The notes below the pieces were generated by a model. That model had not been told where the DNA came from. It saw only the letters and a program-made list of their open reading frames with translations, and did no database searches. This document shows positions 22,255 to 33,989 of a stretch of DNA of 64,000 bases, in pieces. The position numbers and the translations under genes are program-made. Origin of the DNA: Hippasteria phrygiana (taxonomy: Eukaryota > Echinodermata > Asteroidea > Valvatida > Goniasteridae). The first letter of the stretch is position 1. The number at the start of each line of letters is the position of its first letter. The DNA lies in the NCBI GenBank assembly GCA_037893225.1, contig JAZGUH010000206.1:124001-188000 (forward strand). Reading direction: 5' to 3'.

Positions 22255-22622
22255 AATGCTGTACTTTCGTATTTTAACCCTAACTCCCTCCATCATTTTT
22301 CCTCCAAGTACATGTAACCTGAATCCTCCAACATCCTCTGATTTCAGTGTTAAAGCCGCATGTAACCTGAATCCTCCAAAATCCTTTTATGGGGACTCCA
22401 TTGCATGAATCCTCCAAAATCATCTAGGGGTTTTCGTAAACACCCTAGTAAATCAACCAGCATCAGATTGGGCCTGATGACCTGGATCCTCCATTTTCCT
22501 CCAGGGGCAAAATCCTCTAACGCACTCAATCCTGCAAAATCCTCAAATGCTTCAACTTCCAAAGACCCTCAATCCTCCAAATTCCTCATTTTGGAGGATT
22601 TGGGAAGGTTAGGGTCTTAGTC
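22255..22622. repeat. AATCCTCCAAAATCCT repeat with mirrored ends
   Basis: The phrase AATCCTCCAAAATCCT recurs about eight times. The left end TAACCCTAACTCCCTCC is mirrored by GGAAGGTTAGGGTCTTA at the right, so it is a foldback-type element of about 360 bp. Every frame is open by chance for 60-70 codons. Confidence 0.65.
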
Positions 22623-22639
22623 TGTATTAAATCAGTGAT

Positions 22640-24750
22640 TATCTGAACAATGAAAAGTACTGTCCTGATGGGAAGTTATCACGGTCAGCATAAGTGACTA
22701 TAGGGAAGAGGAAGCACTAGACACTATTACTTCCCGTAACATCCAACTTTTCTTATCAAGGGTCATTCCCTGTAACCCGCTTTTACAAAATAGACAAATT
22801 TGAGCCATATTCAGGGGAGGAAAGAACAAGCAATTAATGTATTTGGCAAATGTACGTACATGTATGTTCTGTTACGGGTACACGTACAAAAGGTTTCCCA
22901 AATCGAATAGCACCCTCCTATTGTGTCCGCCATATACATGTACGTAAAAGGCCAATTGGATCGTATACCAATACATGTACATGTACATGTCAAACAAAAT
23001 ATTGGGTATTTTACCCTTTGTGAAAGATTTTGCTTGGATCAAAATGCAACGGCTGCCTAACTTTTATCAAAATATTGGGTACACTGTACATAAGTAAAAA
23101 TTCTAAATTAGGCCAAACAATATAAATGGTGTGTTTACGGTAATGGCCTGAAAAAAATCCAGGTAGGTACAAATGTAGGGTGGAAAATAATTGTATTTGG
23201 TCTTTTTTTTTTTCATTTCAGTTCATGCGTTTGTGTGTTCTTTTGCAATATTTAAAACTCACTAACCATGTACATGTATACTAATTTCTGTTCTATTCAT
23301 AATTCACAAAGAATAGTCCCATGTTGAAAACTGGTGAAATCAGAGTTGTACTGATTCAAAAAAAAAAATTGTAATCATCACAAAGCAAAAAGGCACAATT
23401 TTGACCTATAGATCAGTGCTACATGTGCTTTACATGTGAACATGTATTTCAGCAATTTCCAATTTGAGAAGGTGTATATTTTCTCCAACTTTCCTTCTCT
23501 TGTTGTACATTTACTTGCATTTTACCCAGACTGATCAACTTCCGGATTGCTGGGTTAATTTTTTTTTCACTCATCAGTGGTGCAAGGTGTACCACATGTA
23601 TATAACATTAACAAAAGAGCCGAAAATCGCAATTCATGTTTAAAAACAAAGCAAAACGAAAACTAGAAAACAAATAAAGACTGCTTGCACAGGGCTATTC
23701 TGTTTTGTGTCAGCTTGTCAGCATCTGACTAAACGTGTTTTGTCAGTCTCTGAGTATTCAAAAATTTCAAAATTGAAATGTATTGCAGGACAAAGAGCTT
23801 CCTGATTCTAAGTCCAGCTAGTGCCTACTGGGTGATCATACTCCAAAGAAAACTTAAGACTGACCAAGAGTTGAAAGTTCATCTTTTCTTTCTTCAAGAA
23901 ACATGTGTGTCTTGGACAGGTCTCCGACAGAAAGAAGTCGTCGGCGACTGCAATTTCCATAAGATACATGTACATGTACAACATGTATAACACAATTGAA
24001 GGAGGAATCATTTATTTGTTTATGTAAAAACAATAATATACATGTACCATAAATAATTGCAGATGACGCTGAGAAATAAACATTGGGACTTGCTACATGT
24101 ACCTTTCCCGGCCGGGCCAGCCCGCGCTGCGCCGGTGAACTACATGTACAGCAACACAGCATGTCTGGAGCACTAAAAACGTGCTTTGTGGCAATAATTG
24201 CCGACTGTTATTGTCCGAAACAAACAGACTACCAAACTCATCAGATTTCTATTTTCAGCAACTAGTTGAAGCGTCAAAAATCCAATTTCGAAAGAAAAAA
24301 AATCAGCAAGTTGCCGACATTTCCATTTTTATCTTAAGGGGTGCTTCAATCTGTTTTGAGAGTTTTAACATTGTTTCCCAAATAAATTCTTCACAAAAAA
24401 ATTATGGGGACGCTAAAGGACTTATTTTCAAACAAGGACATTTTTCGGACTCCATAAAAAGTATTATTTGTAATTTTTAAGCCGTGGAAATGCTGGTAAA
24501 TTGTTCGTACGAAAGAACACCCCTTGACCACAAATAGTGTGGTCCACAGAGCTCTGTGTGTGGCACTTGGTGATAGCACTGGCACTACACTACACAGTAC
24601 AGCACAGGCTTTGCATAGTGCATACATGTAGACCTACACATGTACATATATGTTCATATGAAAGACTCTCCCTAGTGTTGTACCATGGAGGTAGGCGCGC
24701 AATGTTTGAATTTAAGTCACTGATCGTTGCAGAAGCATACATGTAGGGTG
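22640..24750. other. No supported gene
   Basis: This stretch holds a half copy of the 20811 foldback (22885-22955), ATGTAC tracts (22975-22990, 23968-23983) and a GC-rich hairpin-prone patch at 24105-24140. Otherwise nothing is recognised. Confidence 0.5.
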
Positions 24751-24765
24751 CGATTTAGGATTTAA

Positions 24766-24983
24766 CCCCTTGCGTACGGATGACGCCATATGGCGCAAAA
24801 AAAAAAAACAACAGTGTCACCAGGCCGGATGATGCCATTGGCCGCTGTTTGTGTAGTTTCAATCCATTGTTGGATTATTGTGTATGTCATGCTTGACTGC
24901 ACAAACACATTGTAGCGGTTCACTTGGCTGCCAGAACCGCTGCAACACCCCGACGTCTCTCATAAAATACCGTGCTCAAGGAG
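24766..24983. mobile_element. piggyBac-like MITE with TTAA target sites
   Basis: TTAA at 24762-24765 and 24984-24987 flank inverted ends CCCCTTGCGTACGG and CCGTGCTCAAGGAG (10 of 14 positions pair). TTAA duplication with C-rich ends is characteristic of piggyBac elements. It is 218 bp and non-coding. Confidence 0.65.
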
Positions 24984-25439
24984 TTAAGCCTATAGTGCTT
25001 ATTTCCGAAAGCATAGCGGGTGCTAGTGCTACTACATGTACATTGTATGTGCCTGGCTAGAACAATTCAAGTGTGAAAAATTGTTATGTTTGTTGCAAAT
25101 AATTGCAAATAATGCTCATTTAAAATTATCAACTACAGCAAAATGGCAATACATGTATAGTTTGAGGTCGGCAGTAAACACGCCATTAAATTCTTTGGCC
25201 TTAGATAACTCGTGCTGAAGCGCTGAATGCTGCTGACATCAGTTGACAAGTGTCAATATACATTGTACATGTAGGCCGACATTTACAATTAAACTGGTTC
25301 TGACAACTGATCACTGTCATTTTTCACAAGTGACACCTGTGACCACTATGAAACTGTGAATGACAAGTGATGCTGTCAAGGACAATGACATTTCATTGCA
25401 GAGTGGACAGTGACAATGCCATGGTACATGTATCACCAT

Positions 25440-25600
25440 GAGTAGCATTCACCCAAAATGGTACATGTACATGTACATGTACATGTATTGTAAAGGTATA
25501 CATGTACATGTACTACATTTGAAAGTTACACCAAAAAACAAAACTGCGAAATTATTTTGAAATACATGTACCGGTATGTACATGTACCTTACTTGAATAA
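25440..25600. repeat. Dense ATGTAC tracts
   Basis: Three tracts of the self-complementary hexamer ATGTAC (25461-25487, 25498-25513, 25563-25587). Similar tracts are at 26065-26098, 21750-21778 and elsewhere. Confidence 0.85.
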
Positions 25601-25728
25601 GTACATGTACATATTACATTGTAAATAATAGTCTCAAGCATCCTGTGAAATCATTGCACCCGGTGTGCTGTCAATTTCAAGAAAAGTGGAATTTTTGTAC
25701 TAATTTCCAGTGATGAGTTTTTGTGGAA

Positions 25729-25812
25729 GTGCCGTGGCCTAGTGGTTTTGGAGCATTGAATTCGTGGTCTTCGGATAATTTTGCAAGTTGTGGGTTCGAG
25801 CCCAGTCCTGGG
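25729..25812 (+). other. tRNA-like sequence (second SINE type)
   Basis: An A-box TGGCCTAGTGG and a B-box GGTTCGAGCCC are separated by about 55 bases, long enough for a class II (Leu/Ser-like) variable arm. Stem pairing is imperfect and the ends continue into non-tRNA sequence (GCACTTCTACGCTTAATATG), so a SINE head is more likely than a gene. Confidence 0.6.
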
Positions 25813-26041
25813 CTATAGCACTTCTACGCTTAATATGGGTAGAGGCATTAAAACCCTCCTATTGCAAACATACATTCTGAGCCATGTTGTCGTATGGGTC
25901 AAAATCAGTCAAGGTGATTGTTTTTTTACCCTCCTGCCATAGTACAAAACCACATGTAATCTGATCATGTCTGTGTAAAAGTATAGCAGGGGAGGTGGAA
26001 GGAAATTTTGACTGATTTTGACCTTTTAAATAGTAAGAGGG

Positions 26042-26098
26042 TTGCAGTGGACTACATACATGTATGTACAATGTACATGTACATGTACATGTACATGT
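26042..26098. repeat. ATGTAC tract
   Basis: Nearly continuous ATGTAC/TACATG repeats over about 45 bases. Confidence 0.85.
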
Positions 26099-26382
26099 TG
26101 TTACCCATCCCGAGTGCGACCCTATTCATCATACTGTGAAGAGATTATCTTGTCTTGTTTCAGTGTGAGGGGCTGGTTCTTCCACACTTTCCTCTGTAGC
26201 CCACACCTCGAGTGGCCCTTGGCATTGTGATGGGCGACTTGCATGTAAAAAAAAAACACAGTCCGCCGACCATTGTTGGAAAAAAAATGACTTTTTTACA
26301 ATACTGCTCCCAATTTACCAACTTTCGTTAGTCCATATTTTGTTTGGCAATTGGTTCACATCCGCCAATGGGTGCAAGCCAG

Positions 26383-26640
26383 CTAGTCTAGTTCCCCGAC
26401 TTGATAATTCCTTGGCGTCTATAAATTGTTCCATTTTGTCTGAAGTAGGGTCAGGGAACCAGACTACAAGAATGTTCAGCATTTTTTTCTGTTTTCCCAG
26501 CATCTACATGTACATGTATGCACACAAAACATTAAACAGGTCAGTATTACAGTATTTGCTACAAAATACTAACCCCCAAATCCATTCACTTCTGAAAATT
26601 ACAGCAAAAACAAATATATTACATGTATACCTTTAAGTAC
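26383..26640 (+). mobile_element. Dispersed family G, copy 1 (TCTAGTTCCCCGAC)
   Basis: A short foldback (AGTCTAGTTCCCCGAC ... GGGAACCAGACTA) is followed by a conserved body: CTGTTTTCCCAGCATCT, CACACAAAAC, AACAGGTCAGT, TACTAACCCCCAAATCCATT, GAAAATTACAGCAAAA. The same body is at 51550-51835 (inverted) and 60399-60648. A head fragment lies at about 8268-8345. Confidence 0.75.
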
Positions 26641-26644
26641 TAAC

Positions 26645-27420
26645 AGTGACAATGACACTGACACAGACATGTCACACTGCCACTGACCTGCCATACACAC
26701 AAACTTGGCTTAGTATACAGTGTGGCTCTTGGCTAATTACACAACAGCAAAAACAACGTAATACCTCTGCTGTCCCACTAGTTGCCGCACCTGATGCTGA
26801 TGTCACTGAATTCATATATCCGGCCACCGCATATTCGGCAACAAACATACACAAATTTCACCCCACCTTGTATTTTCATCCATGCATCCTTGCAAAACTA
26901 AAATCCTCTCATCAGGTCATATTTTGGGTGCACATATCGTTTGCGCATCCAATCGTGTAGGCAGCCATTCTGAAGCACCAGGAAGTGCATGTTGTGCGCA
27001 TGACAACACACTAGCCAACTTAATGTTGGTATAATTTATAAACCCCAAAAGCCCTGATGTCAGGATTTGGAGGTTTCTAAACAGCTGACATTTCCCGAGG
27101 GTCGGGACTTTGGTTAGGAAAACATCAACGTGCAAAGCAATGGAAATTATGTGTGGGTACACACTTTAGTTTATTTATTTTTTCTGGTTATTATTTTCCT
27201 CATGTTCCTTGCAAAGATATGTGAAAAGAATATCTGGCAACTCACGACAGAAATTTAGCATAAAATCAAGTAATATTTGGACTGGTTCACAGCGCCATAG
27301 GCTTGTGTATAAATTACAATGCATTGAGAATGTCGAAAAGGTTTATTGATACATTGTACATGTACTCACTTTTAATGATGCTCGCGGTCATACTAATCAC
27401 AGTCAACACGCAAAACACTG
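26645..27420. other. No supported gene
   Basis: Non-coding as far as can be seen. Open frames on both strands overlap each other and show no domain. Confidence 0.45.
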
Positions 27421-27427
27421 TCAACAC

Positions 27428-28075
27428 ACACAAGTGTGTAAACACCGGCAATCGCAGACCTCCCATTGTTCCTCTTTTGTTTATACTTTAACTTTTTCGG
27501 AAGACCTCCCATATGTTTTGTACTCGATTTTCAATCGTGGACCTTGACTCAATCGTGGACCCTATTGTCCTCTTTGTTAAAGGTCCACGGTTTAAATAGC
27601 TACACAAACTCACCGTCAACACACCGTCAACACATGTACGTTTTCCTATACTTATGAGGACCATGAATGGAACCCTTCTTTTGTTTCCTTTGTTTGTACT
27701 TAAACTTTTTCCGAACAGCTCCCCTAAGGTTTGTACACGAAATTCTCCCGAGGACTCGGCCCAAGTCCTCGGTGTCATTGTTATCCCTAATCCCCCATTG
27801 TCCCAAGTCCTCTCTCGTATAGCCTAATTATAACCCACTCACCGTCAACACACCGTCAACACACGCAGTCATGTAAACGGGTGCAATCGTGGACCTCCCA
27901 TTGTTCCTCTTTTGTTTATACTCTAACTTTTTCGGAAGGCCTCCCATTGGTTTTGTACACGATTTTCAATCGTGGACCTTGACACAATCGCAGACCCTAT
28001 TGTCCTCTTTGTTTAAGGTCCACGGTCTGAATAGCTATACAAACGCACCGTCAACACACAGTCAACACCTCCAAA
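27428..28075 (+). repeat. Dispersed repeat family C, two full copies and a fragment
   Basis: Full copies are at about 27428-27610 and 27860-28075, with a diverged fragment at 27665-27740. Spacers contain ACCGTCAACACACCGTCAAC strings. The copies are about 90% alike by eye, with the mirrored CAATCGTGGACC / GGTCCACG ends. Confidence 0.8.
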
Positions 28076-28449
28076 ACACATTCTTAACTGACAAATGTGG
28101 TACAAAACCGTAAAGTATGGGTCAACGCGGGATTTGGGCTTAAAAATGGGAGGTTAAACGTCTGAAAATGCGATTTCTTCAAGAAAACGGACCTCTATGC
28201 AGCTCTGAAATCGGCCGTGCCTTACTCGTGCTGCTTAGAGATCATTTTTCGCGTGAAAAAAATTCCATTTTCATAAATGAAATGTGACTTTTAACCGACC
28301 GAAATTCTAATTTGGCCTATGCATTACATTTTTATGCCTCTTTTGGGCACAATTGCAAAATACCCCACCACTCGTCTATCCCCACCTCGTATCTAGATAC
28401 GCGGATACGGGGGTCACGGTTGATTGCCCTCAATAAACCATTCACATAC

Positions 28450-30043
28450 GGCCATTTTCACAATCAGTGGTGTAACTCTGAAAATTGAAGTTTTTGATCT
28501 GTATTTTTTTAACCAGTGCACAGAACTCTTTATTTTTTGGGCATGTGACTGTCCTGGTGAACGCTACATGTACCTCGGGTGGCTTAAAGTTTATGTGTTT
28601 CTTGTCGTCTGTGTGGTGGCCTCTAGAGGGGGTAAAATACCCTCCTCCAGAGCGTGCAGCTTTTTATACCCATTTTGGTACACCTTGATTTTATCTTTAT
28701 ATATATGTAATTCCAACTTGTTTTTTGTTGGGGGTTATACACAAGTGTTTGAACTTTATGCCATACTATTTTCATCAGCCATCCAGTTTCGGTTCTGTGG
28801 AGTCATCGGCAGTTGGTGTGTTTCGGAGAATACATTTTCCGTTAACTTTTACTACCAATTAACTGTGTGATACTGCTCATATTAGAAAATGACAAATGTT
28901 CCAGTTTGTGTATTCAAATATACATGTTAACTTTTCCGTTAACAGTTTTGTACCCTCCGAAACGTTTTGTTATTTGACCTGGCTTGTAAACGAACTAAGG
29001 TAGTCAAACTGGGTGTATCACCTTATCATTCGTAGGGACTGACTTCAGAAAAGAATTATGTTTGCCCAGTTTTTTGGGAGATGTTAACTTTCCGTTAACA
29101 CTAGTACATTCCGAAACACTATGTATACTCCAAAACAATTCAGGGAGGTTTTACCACGTTTTCTTCCTTTTAATAAATGTCCTCAGACCCAAATGTGAAA
29201 CCTGATTCCTTTACATACATGTACATGTAGATTATAATAATAATAATAATGGTTGAAAAGACAGTCTACAAAATGGGTTGTTTCAGAAGCAACAGTTTTA
29301 CAAAAAGTTGTTTCGGAGGAGACACGATTAAGTTTACAACACATATTTATCATCCTAAGCCACAATGCATTTTTTTAATGTTATTTTGGCACTGTAACAG
29401 TAACATTTGTATTAAGTTTACATGTACTTGGAAACTTCAAATGTTCTTGTAATCATCTTTCAAGAAATGTTAACATTTGTGTATCCTCCGAAACACACAC
29501 CAAATGTTAACAGTATTCTAAGTTTGGAAAATTGTAACTTCTGAATTATTTCTTGGATTTCTATTCCACCTTCATAGACCCTACTGCGTATTGTTCATAC
29601 AGGAAGTTAGAGTGGGCCTTCTGTCCAGGAAAGGGTTTTTACATTGAAAATAGTGTTACAAAGTCTGATTTTGTAGCAAAAAATGTTGTTTAACAAAACA
29701 AAACAAAAATGCAAACTGCGACATGATTTTTTTTTCATTTCAATTTAGAACTATGTCTTATACTTAACAATAAAATTCATATAAGGTTGAGATGCAAACT
29801 TGAATAGTTACAAGAATCCAGATGCTTAAAAATACTGTTTTCGCTTGAATTTTGACATTAAATGCTATTTGCCCTCAGTTTTGGTGAACTACATGTATAT
29901 GGATGTTTTAAGCTCAAGTATTATTTGTTCCCATAAATTTAAGTCCTACTGAGCATATTTTTGGTGGGAAATGTTAAAGTTAACGTATTTGAAATTTTTC
30001 ACCCTTGGGCAACCAAGTTACACCACTGATTGTGAAAATGGCC
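28450..30043. mobile_element. 1.6 kb element with perfect 27 bp TIRs and 4 bp duplication
   Basis: The first 20 bases of the left end, GGCCATTTTCACAATCAGTG, continue GTGTAAC and are mirrored exactly at 30017-30043. ATAC flanks both sides (28446-28449, 30044-30047). Inside, the words TTTCCGTTAAC, TGTTAAC and TCCGAAAC recur in clusters near 28820-28975, 29080-29125 and 29465-29515. The longest open frame (about 148 codons at 28424) overlaps the end of the element and has no recognisable domain. It appears non-autonomous and I cannot assign a superfamily. Confidence 0.7.
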
Positions 30044-30084
30044 ATACCGTATGCCTGTGCACGTCCGTGCCTAAATGGCGACCT

Positions 30085-30420
30085 CTTTCGCCCATCACCG
30101 GATTCTTCCCCACCCCGTATCCGCGTATCCACCTGGGGGAAGTCCTTTGGACTTGGACTTGTTTCGAGCCTCCCGTTCCATTTGTACGTACATGTAGGTC
30201 CGATTCCAGCCCCCTCGAAGGATTTTTTAAGGAAAAATGGCACCCTACATGTATATCGCCCCTCAACGATTCTTCCCCACCCCGTATCCGCGTATCCACC
30301 CTGGGACATCCTTTGAACTTAGATTTTTTACCGAGCTTCTCATTCGAATTGCGCACGTACATGTAAGACCGATTCCAGCCTCCTAAGAGGATTTTTTAAA
30401 AGGGAAAATAGCGCCCTCTG
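30085..30420 (+). repeat. Two-unit tandem of a ~180 bp repeat
   Basis: TTCTTCCCCACCCCGTATCC, GCGTATCCACC, TCCTTTG-ACTT, GATTCCAGCC and CCTCGAAGGATTTTTTAA occur twice in order (30090-30260, 30268-30420). Related units are at 36410-36600, 38920-38990 and, inverted, 28375-28430. Confidence 0.75.
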
Positions 30421-30697
30421 TTGCCCCTCCCGACTCCCTCACATCCGCATTTTTTCGGGGTACAATGTACTTTCGGGTGGTGGGGTATTCTGCAATTACT
30501 CCCTCTTTTATTAATTTTGAATGTGTTTTGGAGGCGTTGACGGTGTGTTGATGGTGTTGATGTGTCAGAAGATGGAATGTTTGCGTCGGGGGATGATGTA
30601 AATTAGAACAGAGATATTTTCTCTTTTGCCCTATCCCGACGTAATTATGAAGCACTGTATACTCAGTGCTTTCCGAGAGCCTGTGTGAAAAAAATTC

Positions 30698-30778
30698 ACA
30701 GGCTTACTCGGGCGGGATTCGAAACCACGACTTTCTGCTTACTAGTGCAGACGTCTTAACCACTCGACCACCGAGCTT
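30698..30778 (-). other. tRNA-like sequence (third SINE type)
   Basis: On the minus strand an A-box TGGTCGAGTGG and a B-box-like GGTTTCGAATCCC (one extra T) sit at tRNA spacing. A second partial B-box-like GGGGTTCGAATCGG lies just beyond on the plus strand. It is likely a degraded tRNA-derived repeat. Confidence 0.5.
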
Positions 30779-30898
30779 GCCGGGGTTCGAATCGGCCAGC
30801 CGGGGTCGGCTGGCCGATTCTAATCTAATGCAGCAGCGGGTACCGCGTAATCAGTCAGAATGTGTTGATGTGTGTTGACAGTGTGTTGGCGGTGATTA

Positions 30899-32492
30899 CA
30901 GGGTTTCCCCTTAACTTTTTTTTTCACTAGCCGGCCGGACCAGTAATGTTGACTTTTTACTAGCCCGCCAGCATTTTCACTGGTCCGCATGTTTTTTTCA
31001 CCTTTTAGGCTACTTTTTTTTTTAAGTAACCTGACCAAGTACACTGTATTTACAAACATTTATTACAAGCTGAGAGTAAGCCTGTTCGATATTTTTTTCA
31101 TATCGAAAATCGTATCGGCCCCTTAAAAAAAAACCCGGAATATCGGGGAATTCGATATACCGAAGAATATCGCGATATATGTTACTTTTGGCCGCATTAC
31201 GTGTGGATTTGTCCCGTTTACTTTGCTCGAAATTCCAGTAACTCCACGGCCTGAAATGTTAGCAGGGCGGCAGACACAATGCGAGCGCGTAAGCGACGCC
31301 CGTACGGCGACGGCGTGGAGTCTGGGGCCCGCTTAAGGTCCTTGGGAAATTTTGGATTCTAGATGCTCTATGGTGCAATCTGAGGCATTTCCTGGCCACT
31401 TTCTTATGAGTCTGAAATTCTAGCGTATGGCAAATACTTCTACAAATCATAGAACGCCACATCACTTATTTTAATTTTTCACGAACGTCGTATATATACC
31501 ACATTGAAATCACTTGCTTACAAATCACGGTGTCGCCCACTAACCCGGCTTTGAAACTATAACTACGCATGCGCGTCTTTTTGACTAGCCTTTTCTCAAG
31601 ACGCAGGTTTGCTCAGTGATCGTTATACACGTGCGCTTATTGCTGCAATACATCCTTTCAGGCTTTAACAGAGGCTACTTACATTGTTTGCAATAAGGTC
31701 AACCCCTGTAGCGCATCTGCGCGTGCGCGTTGCTTTGTTGCTAGCCTTGGTCAAGTGCAAGCAACCGCACTGAATGCCACCGTCTTTCCCCAGTGTACAA
31801 GGCACACGCAGTTTAGGTGTAGTTACGTGTAGCGAACTGCGTCGCGTCTTGAGAAAAGATTAAAACACGTGGCGCGCATCCATTGTACATTGTGCAATGT
31901 TATGTCGTCTTCACAAAATATACGACACGATCGTTTGTTGACAGCTCGCCCATGGTATCATCATCTGTGTTACTAATCAATAATGCTGAAATAGAAACAA
32001 ACGCTAGTCTTTCTGGAGTGCCATAAAGTAGCCAACTGAAGGTAAATGTCGTAAAACTCCAAATACTCAACGAGCGAAGGGAAGCCTTGTCAAACCGGCC
32101 CCCCCGTTCCTGCCGCAATCCCGGCGGGCCCGATCCCGTTGGCCCCGATCTCATGATGCCGTGGTGACTTCCGTCATGTATTTTTGTATTCCTCCGTTCT
32201 TCCGGTAATGAAAAAGTGACGTCATCACGATAATATCGAATATCGCGATATTTTTCTGCCGATATTTCGGTATCAAAATAAATGGATATCGAACAGCCTT
32301 AGCTGAAGTGAGAGTAAACTCCACGCAATCGGGGATCGCTGTTGACAATCTGGCTCTGAAGACGCGCGCGCTTAGCTTATCTTGGCATTTTTTTTCACTA
32401 GACCGCCGGACTACTTAGAAAAGGGTTTTGACTAGACCGCCGCTGTTTTGACTAGAATTTGTCTAGCGGACCAGCGTTAAGGTCGAACCCTG
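30899..32492. mobile_element. hAT-like foldback, copy 2, split by a nested element
   Basis: The ends CAGGGTTTCCCCTTAAC and GTTAAGGTCGAACCCTG face each other. The direct repeat TGATTA (GTGATTA if the terminal G is counted) flanks them. The arms carry CACTAGCCGGCCGGACCAG and CACTAGACCGCCGGAC. Removing 31077-32301 leaves about 370 bp, matching the uninterrupted copy at 354-688. Ends and repeat length suggest hAT. Confidence 0.7.
31077..32301. mobile_element. Nested element with GCCTGTTCGATAT-type ends
   Basis: The left end TAAGCCTGTTCGATAT and the right end ATATCGAACAGCCTTA face each other. Both arms are rich in ATATCGCGATAT-type text. The flanks GCTGAGAG and GCTGAAGT are only partly alike, so the target duplication has decayed or is misjudged. 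The interior shares AAGTGCAAGCAACCGCACTG with 57435-57990. There is no intact ORF. Confidence 0.65.
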
Positions 32493-32508
32493 TGATTAGT
32501 ATGACCTG

Positions 32509-33473
32509 GGGCCGATTTCACAAAACTCTTCTTATCTTACAATGTAGGATCAATCCTAGGATTTTAGAAGATTCCCAGCTATAAGATCGATCTTACGTAA
32601 GGTCGATCCTAAGATCGATTTAACAAAACCCGTCTTTAGCAGGACGCGTTTGAAATATAATAAAACCGTAAGATATTTAGTGAGCGAGGCTAAATTTGCA
32701 TAAGCGACGGCTATTGCTGTGTTAATGAAACGGCCGTCGGAACCTTTGCACTCCACATGATTCAAGATAGCTGATTTGGCAAGTTGATGTTGTACAACTT
32801 TTTGGCTCCAAACTTTTTGGGAAATGTCGTCTGCAAACTCAATAACAATATACCACCACTACCTCTGAATAAAAGGTTTCTATGCGTGAAATTACTAATT
32901 GACGGATGTAGTGTGGTACGCAATATATTTACATATAAACAAGAAACAAAACGCTTGCAGGTGGTATGCGTGATATTGGCATTATTAATAATATTATTAA
33001 CGGTCTTTAGAACAAATGATTAAGGTCCGTTTATTATTTTCTAATTACCCATGTTTCATGTTGTATTTGTTCACCAACCCTGTCTAGCTGTTGTATTAAC
33101 CCCTGCCTCGTGAATCTATATTTACGGACAATTTCCTCGTCGTTCAAACTATCTGTCACGAAAGAATCGTTCTCTTCTTAACGCCCGTCTGGTTTCGTGG
33201 TCAGCCAACAGTAGCAGCGCCATTATTGTACTGATTAAGCGATCAGCACCGTACGTACGTAATAGTACAAATATAACACAAGTCCATCAGTTAAGACGAC
33301 CCACACACCGATCTTAAGTTAAGAGCGGTTCTGCCCCGTTGTCAAGGTAGTTAGGACGCGTTAAACCCTTCTTATCTTTTGTAAAATCGTTCTTAGGACG
33401 CGTCACAAGTTAGGAAGAGTTACTCTTTCTAACTCGAGATAAGACGCGTCTTAGCGATTTGTGAAATCGGCCC
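32509..33473. mobile_element. PIF/Harbinger-like MITE
   Basis: The ends GGGCCGATTTCACAAA and TTTGTGAAATCGGCCC are perfect mirrors flanked by CTG on both sides (32506-32508, 33474-33476). The arms carry many TAAGATCGATCTTA and ACGCGTC words. G-rich GGGCC ends with a 3 bp duplication fit PIF/Harbinger. The 79-codon open frame inside (32784-33023) has no known domain. Confidence 0.7.
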
Positions 33474-33587
33474 CTGATGCTAGTGATGATAGCAACAGTC
33501 ATGTAGCACTAGCCATGCTACAAGTACATGTACAATGTAGCAGTGTTACAGTGACAATGCAGAAATTTTGAAATTTTTCAGTGCAGA

Positions 33588-33700
33588 AAGGGGCCGTCCA
33601 TAAAGTACGTACGCACGAAGGGGGGGAGGGGGGTTGTTGACATTGCGTACACCATGCGTACAGGGGGGAGGGGGGTCCAAGCCAATGCGTACTATACGCA
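33588..33700 (+). repeat. GGGGCCGTCCATAAAGTACG repeat with GCGTAC/GGGGGG text
   Basis: GGGGCCGTCCATAAAGTACG is followed by alternating GCGTACACCATGCGTAC and GGGGGGAGGGGGGT blocks. 38990-39075 carries the same pattern (CCATGCGTACAGGGGTGGAG), so this is a dispersed element end. Confidence 0.6.
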
Positions 33701-33989
33701 AACCGACAATTTGCTTTTAATGAATTGTCATGAAGTTAATGTACATTTGTACTATCTAATATAAATAACTACCAGGACCAGCTTTTTGTGCATCGAAAAA
33801 CACAGTATATAAGGTCAAGTAAAATAAATTTAATGTTTCTCGTCACTGCACACCTCCTTTTTGGCCGCCGCTTCTTTTTTTTTACTATTTACTATTCAGA
33901 AAAAAAGGTAAAAAAGAAAACAAATCTTGAAAATATTCGAAACAAAAACGAAATTCCTTGATATATTTTGCCGTAAGAATTGGTCTAGA

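Noticed and set aside
28424..28870. 148-codon plus-strand open frame
   Set aside because: It crosses the left boundary of a TIR element and has no recognisable domain.
29971..30366. 131-codon open frame overlapping three other frames
   Set aside because: It spans the end of the 28450 element and a two-unit tandem repeat; all frames are similarly open.
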